Of a stretch of DNA of 64,000 bases, positions 59,279-64,000 are shown one piece after another. The translations under genes and the position numbers were made by a program. The notes beneath the pieces were generated by a model, which was given only the letters and a program-made list of their open reading frames with translations, had not been told where the DNA came from and searched no databases. This stretch comes from Imbricaverruca yamaguchii. Its lineage: Eukaryota > Arthropoda > Thecostraca > Neoverrucidae. Position 1 is the first letter of the stretch. Each line of letters starts with the position of its first letter. The stretch lies in contig JAOTOL010001239.1 in the NCBI GenBank assembly GCA_034440575.1, forward strand, positions 62,001 through 126,000. The letters are read 5' to 3'.

Positions 59279-59884
59279 ATACAGGTAGATAATGAAAAAA
59301 GGTGTTTCAATGAGAGGATTAGTTGCGAAACATCCGATCGTGCCGGTTGATGAACTAACCAAGGAGTTAGCAAGTTAAACTTCAATGGGCCAGGGAAGCA
59401 GTGTTTAAGAATCTGAACACAATAAAACGGCCGTTGATTCGGCTGTGCTAAAATGCCGAGCAAATACGTGTCCAGAAACTTACCTGACAGAACCGGTAAC
59501 CACCACATCTAAACTTAAACTATAGGGAACAAATCCAATGCGTTTCGCGGATACCCAACATACTGTAGATGCACACTGTAGAAGGCTCCCGAGGCGGTCA
59601 AACTGGCGGCACGATTCAACGGAGGGCAACACATGAACACCCACGCGGCCGAAACGCTCCAGATGAGTGGAATTGCACCTGACCAGATTGATACTGCCCC
59701 ACCAGTAGAGAACAAGAGCATTCCCATATCATGGAGAACAGGCGAGCCCCGTGACACTCCAACGCACCAATGACTTGTCAAAACAATGTCCTTTGCTGCA
59801 TTATTTTAGTTCAGTTCAGATTCGAGGCAAGTTGTTATAGGTCTCGCCCTCGTAAAGCAGAGGTTCGGCTAGATTAGGCTATTG
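59279..59884. other. Intergenic stretch, nothing recognised
   Basis: No supported feature. Confidence 0.3.
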
Positions 59885-60970
59885 TTAGCACGGGCCCTGG
59901 AGGGCCTCCGAAAATGACGCGCACTGGAGGGGGCGGATTCCGCCCCCTAAGATCTCGGCTCCTATTAGTTGAATCAACGAAATTCGCAGGGTAGATTGGT
60001 AAGGTAGTGAACTCTATTGTGAGCAAATGTCATGACCGTAGGTCAATATCTTCAAGGTTCAATGAGGTCAAATATCAATTTGTCAAATATCAAGTCTTGT
60101 TTTGAGTAGCTTGGCTTATTGTTATGGATCGCTATGATTGTGTTTAAATGCTCCAAAGTGGACATCAATGATGTTTTGGACATTACTAATGACGCAATAC
60201 AGATGCTTTACACGGCGTTTGACCTCAGATCACCGATACAGCAGTACTTTATCGGGCCATTACCTGCTTCAGTTACCGGAACCGGGCCGCCCGCCAGACT
60301 GCTCCGTCGGTCGGCTCGGCGCAATCGGCTTCGGGAAGAAAGGAGTAAAGTACATGAATAAAGTGCGGAAATGCGGTACACCATCACAAAGAGTAGTTTT
60401 CAGGATGTGTAGGGAGTAACATGCAAAATGACGTGAATCGCATAACTTATTTTTAGTTGACAGCATTCCAGTTCACCAAGTTCGGTTCAATTAACCTGTC
60501 ATGAACCTGACCTGACTTGACTTGACCCCGGTGACCTGCATGACTGAAACTATGCAGCATAACAATATACATCAAACGAGTCGCTAGTGTTGCCAAAAAC
60601 ACTTCTCTTTTCCCAATATACGGGAAGCGCACATAACATGACCTAACATGACTTTGAAACTATATAGCACATCGATCAAGTCGCTAGTGTTGCTAAAAAC
60701 ACTTCCATTTTGCCAATATACGGGAAGCGCATCAGCGCAGTTTTTTTAGGTCCGGCGTTGCGAAATTTTCAATTTAGCAGCCCCCAACTCAAAACATATT
60801 CGGCTGAGTTCGGTTTTTCTTCCTTTAAGCAACGCACTGGCCATTTAGAAGTAGATACACGAAAAATTGCGTATATCGACCGATAAAACCTAGAGTTATG
60901 CACGGAAAACGTGCATGATTTATGGGCGGATTTCGCCCCCTCCCCCACCCACCTCCAGGACGCTTGTTAA
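59885..60970 (+). mobile_element. Element B, copy B2
   Basis: The left end is TTAGCACGGGCCCTGGAGG and the right end CCAGGACGCTTGTTAA. The left palindrome is GGGGGCGGATTCCGCCCCC (about 59930-59948). The right palindrome is GGGCGGATTTCGCCCCC near 60925-60941. An internal ~70-bp partial duplication (GTCGCTAGTGTTGCCAAAAAC / GTCGCTAGTGTTGCTAAAAAC, listed as 21-nt blocks at about 60580 and 60681) distinguishes it from B1. Confidence 0.82.
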
Positions 60971-63900
60971 ATTTTACAATAGTCTTCATAAAACCACTTC
61001 AAACCAGTTTTGTGCATTATTTTTACCGCAAACTGATTAAGCGCGCATTTCCGTCGAGAATAAGTGGCGAGTTTTGTTTACGTCAATAGACGAGTTATCA
61101 CAATACTTTGTTCCGCGAAACGCCTAGCCCGAAGCGAAATACGATTACCCTTTTTTCGATCACATCTGTCACTACAAAGCGAAAAGAGAGCCACGGGCTC
61201 GACGACCGACCGAAGCTTTGCCATTAAGAAAATGTCTACAGTACCCATCCGCCACCAAGACGCATGATTAATGCATATTGATCTGCAACTACGACGATAA
61301 ACGTACAGGAATAACGAGCTGCCAACCAGCCCCCACCCGCTGCATGCGCGAATACACTAATGGAGGCGAGACACCCACCCCGCCTCTCGCCTCACCTGGC
61401 CGGAGAGAGCTACGGACCACCCGCCACCATCTGCACTCGCGGTGAGGACACCAATGGAGGCGAGACACCCCGCCACTCGCCTCACCTGACCTGACCTGAC
61501 CTGACCTGACCCGACCCGAGCACACTGCCAAACAGCTCTGGTCCGCCAGTCAAACGCCGACAGTAGGTGCCACCCGCCTGCTGCCGCCACCACCCCGCCA
61601 CACACTCCAGACGACTGCACAGACTGTTTGTGCCCAGGCCGTGCGGCGCCGCGCCGCCTCCTGCCGCCCGCCCATAGGCGCTGACCCGCCCCGGGCCGTG
61701 ACCTTGCACGTGGCCGCGGTCGGCGACCGGACACTTGTCCGAGGCACCGTACGGAACCGTCCTATATTCACTGAGTGTTTAAAGATGATTATGAGCGCAT
61801 AATACGGTGTCAGCGTCAGATGCCATTTATGGTATAGGGCATGCGTTTGGCTGACAGAATATCACGATCGGTGGAAGTACAAAGACACGACCAAGAGTCG
61901 CTAACCCCTCGTCATCAATAAACCATATCTTGTATTAACCTTGGGTGCACTGAGATGCTTAAGAATTAGTCATTTTCACACCCAATAAACATATGGAGCA
62001 CAATTTTGGCTGCATTGTGGAACTCCAAAAGTTGGTCAATTTAATTATTATATAGTCGATTACAAGACAGCGTTCCTGGTTCGATATTCAAAAGCGCTGA
62101 TGAAATCACGTGCGGTGAATCGAGTGGTAAGGTTTGCATGTCAATCGGTCCGACCATCTTGGGGTATAGATGTAGCTGCAACTTTTCCCTGCGACTTGTC
62201 CATGTTCGCGGGCATATTTAGATTGCTAGGCATTGTTTCAAGCGTATATGTTGAAAAGAGGTGATGGAATGGCATACTCTGAATCGATTGATGAAATATT
62301 CATGTAAGTCGGTCCAGACATCTTGGAGCATGGTTTTAGCTGCAACTTCTCGCTGCAAAGTAGTCCCCCAGATGCCACCATGGGAGGGGGATGTCAGGAC
62401 AACATTATGATAATAGTACACTGATGCACTTTTTGTGTACTTTATGCCAATCTTCTTTTCATTTTTATTATTGAGAGGATAATATATTGTGGCTTTCATG
62501 CGACCTGTTCTCACTTCCGTGCCATCTGAAACCGGTGGTGGCTTCTGGACTAGGGTTGAAACCTTTTGGCACAGTGGCACGACACGGCAATCAGTGTAAT
62601 AACAGGTGTGTTTTTTGCTGCGCCATATTCAGAGACGCAGCTAATGGGAGGGGAGAGGCAGTCCGTGCCACCTCCTCTCAGCAACCAAAAATTAACTGCA
62701 TACAACAACAAGTTTAAACATTTCTATCGCCAAAAACCAGAAGTTTTGCGAGCTTCGGGCCTCGCCGAAAGCGGTCTCTATCTTATTACATTTTTGAGGA
62801 GTCGGGCCTCCCTTGCACCTTTGGCCTTGTCAGACTTTACCGTGCATTGCCGCTAGTGTTGCCTACCCTGAATAACAAAATAAGTGTAGATACAAGTTTG
62901 GCTTAATAACCCAAGATCCAACATTAGCAAGTGGAAAAGTTTTAATTGGATTCATGGAATAACTTATAAATGTTGAGATGATGATGAATGCAGGTGTAAT
63001 CATCGTGTAAAATGTTGTGCGGCTCTGTTATGATCTGTATTTTCCATCAATATTTTGTTATCTTTCAGATGGCCCCGTTCCTTTTGCCGTGTCTTTTGAC
63101 GTGCGATCATCCACCTGTTTTTGTCACGTGCCGTGCTGTGCCAGAATTTGTTGTGCCCGTGCTGTGTCCCCAACCAGTTTTTTTAGAGAAAAAAAGTGGC
63201 AACTCGTTCCAAGCAACGTATCGAAATCCAAACTGGAGAGTGGATAAATATCGATAAAAAGTATTGAAGGTGCAAAATATCGAATGCGCAAATTATCGCA
63301 AACACGAAGTATCGAATCACAAATTGTGGAATGCTTCTAAAACACCATTAGTTCATTACCCCATCTCTTATTTTTAGTAACCTTGAGTTACTAATGTTTA
63401 CTCTTAGGAAGTCTTGGTAATTCTTCACATTTCTTACTCTTAGATCAATTCTTACTCTTAGTAACCTTGAGGTCCGTAAAATTTTACATGAAACAATTGT
63501 GAAAGCAGAACATACCCGCCTGCAAAACATGTCTTCCTGAATATAATAGCTGATTTTATTTACTTCGGGAAAGGCTGGCGTGGACATTATTACAATAATT
63601 ATAAATCATGGCGGTAGCGTGTCCATATATTGATCGCCTTCGGGATCGAAAAAGCCTAAGTTACATGAAAAGCTTTCGTTGGCAACCTATCTGTTAAATT
63701 TTGTTACATTTAAAAAATTGGCTGTCATATAAAACCATAATCATTCGTCAAACCAATCATTGCACTATCTCTTCCATACTCATTCATGAGCCGATAAGAC
63801 AAGTAACAGGAAGTAACAGGAAAAGTTCATAGTCAATCGATTGTACTCAAAGTCGAATTGCATTTCAATCCGTGATCACAACCGGTGTAGGCGGGCTATA

Positions 63901-64000
63901 TCGTGATAATTGTGTTTTGTCTTTTCCTCTGGTAGTATCGTGATACACGTAAAATACGCCAAGACAGCCTGTCACGTTGTTCACCAAAAGATCGAGACTT
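60971..64000. other. Right end: GC-rich patch and short repeats, no gene recognised
   Basis: 61330-61740 is GC-rich and includes a (CTGAC)n run. 63230-63330 repeats an AATATCGAA-type motif. 63380-63475 repeats TTACTCTTAG. No exon of a known family was seen. Confidence 0.4.
61484..61518. repeat. (CTGAC)n / TGACC microsatellite
   Basis: Tandem CTGAC pentamers run about 30 bp in a GC-rich context. Confidence 0.85.

Noticed and set aside
58947..59508. Ser/Gly/Leu- or Trp/His/Pro-rich repeat proteins
   Set aside because: They are translations of the minisatellite; both strands and two frames are open equally.
61289..61771. Minus-strand ORFs rich in SGQVRSGQVR
   Set aside because: They arise from the (CTGAC)n run and surrounding GC-rich DNA.

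Overview
The window is nuclear DNA of an animal, most likely an arthropod. A crustacean-like genome is my best guess but is not proven. Three host genes can be assembled from GC-rich, correctly phased exons with GT/AG splice sites. They lie in AT-richer DNA packed with LINEs, SINEs, hAT-like elements, several TTAA-ended repeats, satellites and microsatellites. A full-length animal-type lipoxygenase argues against a typical insect.

Layout. 43-3409 (-): 5' half of the splicing factor PRPF40 (proline-rich N-terminus, two WW domains, four FF domains so far), cut by the left window edge. 3410-24900: transposon-rich intergenic DNA with fragments of at least three LINE groups. These are a CR1-like family with an esterase-type ORF1, a CR1-like family with a PHD-type ORF1, and a family with an RNase H-type tail. 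They are interrupted by short retroposed pieces with target-site duplications and by two hAT-like insertions. 24987-34303 (+): complete four-exon ARL2 (184 aa). Its introns hold a tRNA-derived SINE, two LINEs, a TTAA-ended element and a (TG)n/(TGCG)n/(TA)n block. The 3' UTR runs to an AATAAA at 35619. 37562-56485 (-): complete eight-exon lipoxygenase (682 aa) with PLAT domain and iron ligands. Its 14.2-kb second intron holds a CR1-like LINE with an intact 833-codon ORF, nested inside a TTAA-ended element, plus two blocks of a degenerate ~20-bp repeat. 56486-64000: upstream DNA with a SINE, further TTAA-ended elements, a minisatellite and a GC-rich stretch; no gene recognised.

The three host genes act in unrelated processes (mRNA splicing, tubulin-cofactor/ciliary cargo signalling, oxylipin synthesis), so no operon or pathway links them. 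The most unusual material is in the repeats. (1) Element families A, B and C share TTAAC-type ends, GC-rich subterminal palindromes and clusters of AGGTCA nuclear-receptor half-sites. (2) A ~55-65-bp retroposed core recurs with a similar 5' border, and most copies have their own target-site duplication. (3) A long, highly degenerate ~20-bp periodic array is present. (4) A hAT-like insertion has arms made of GGCTCC arrays. No CRISPR, rRNA or genuine tRNA gene was seen.
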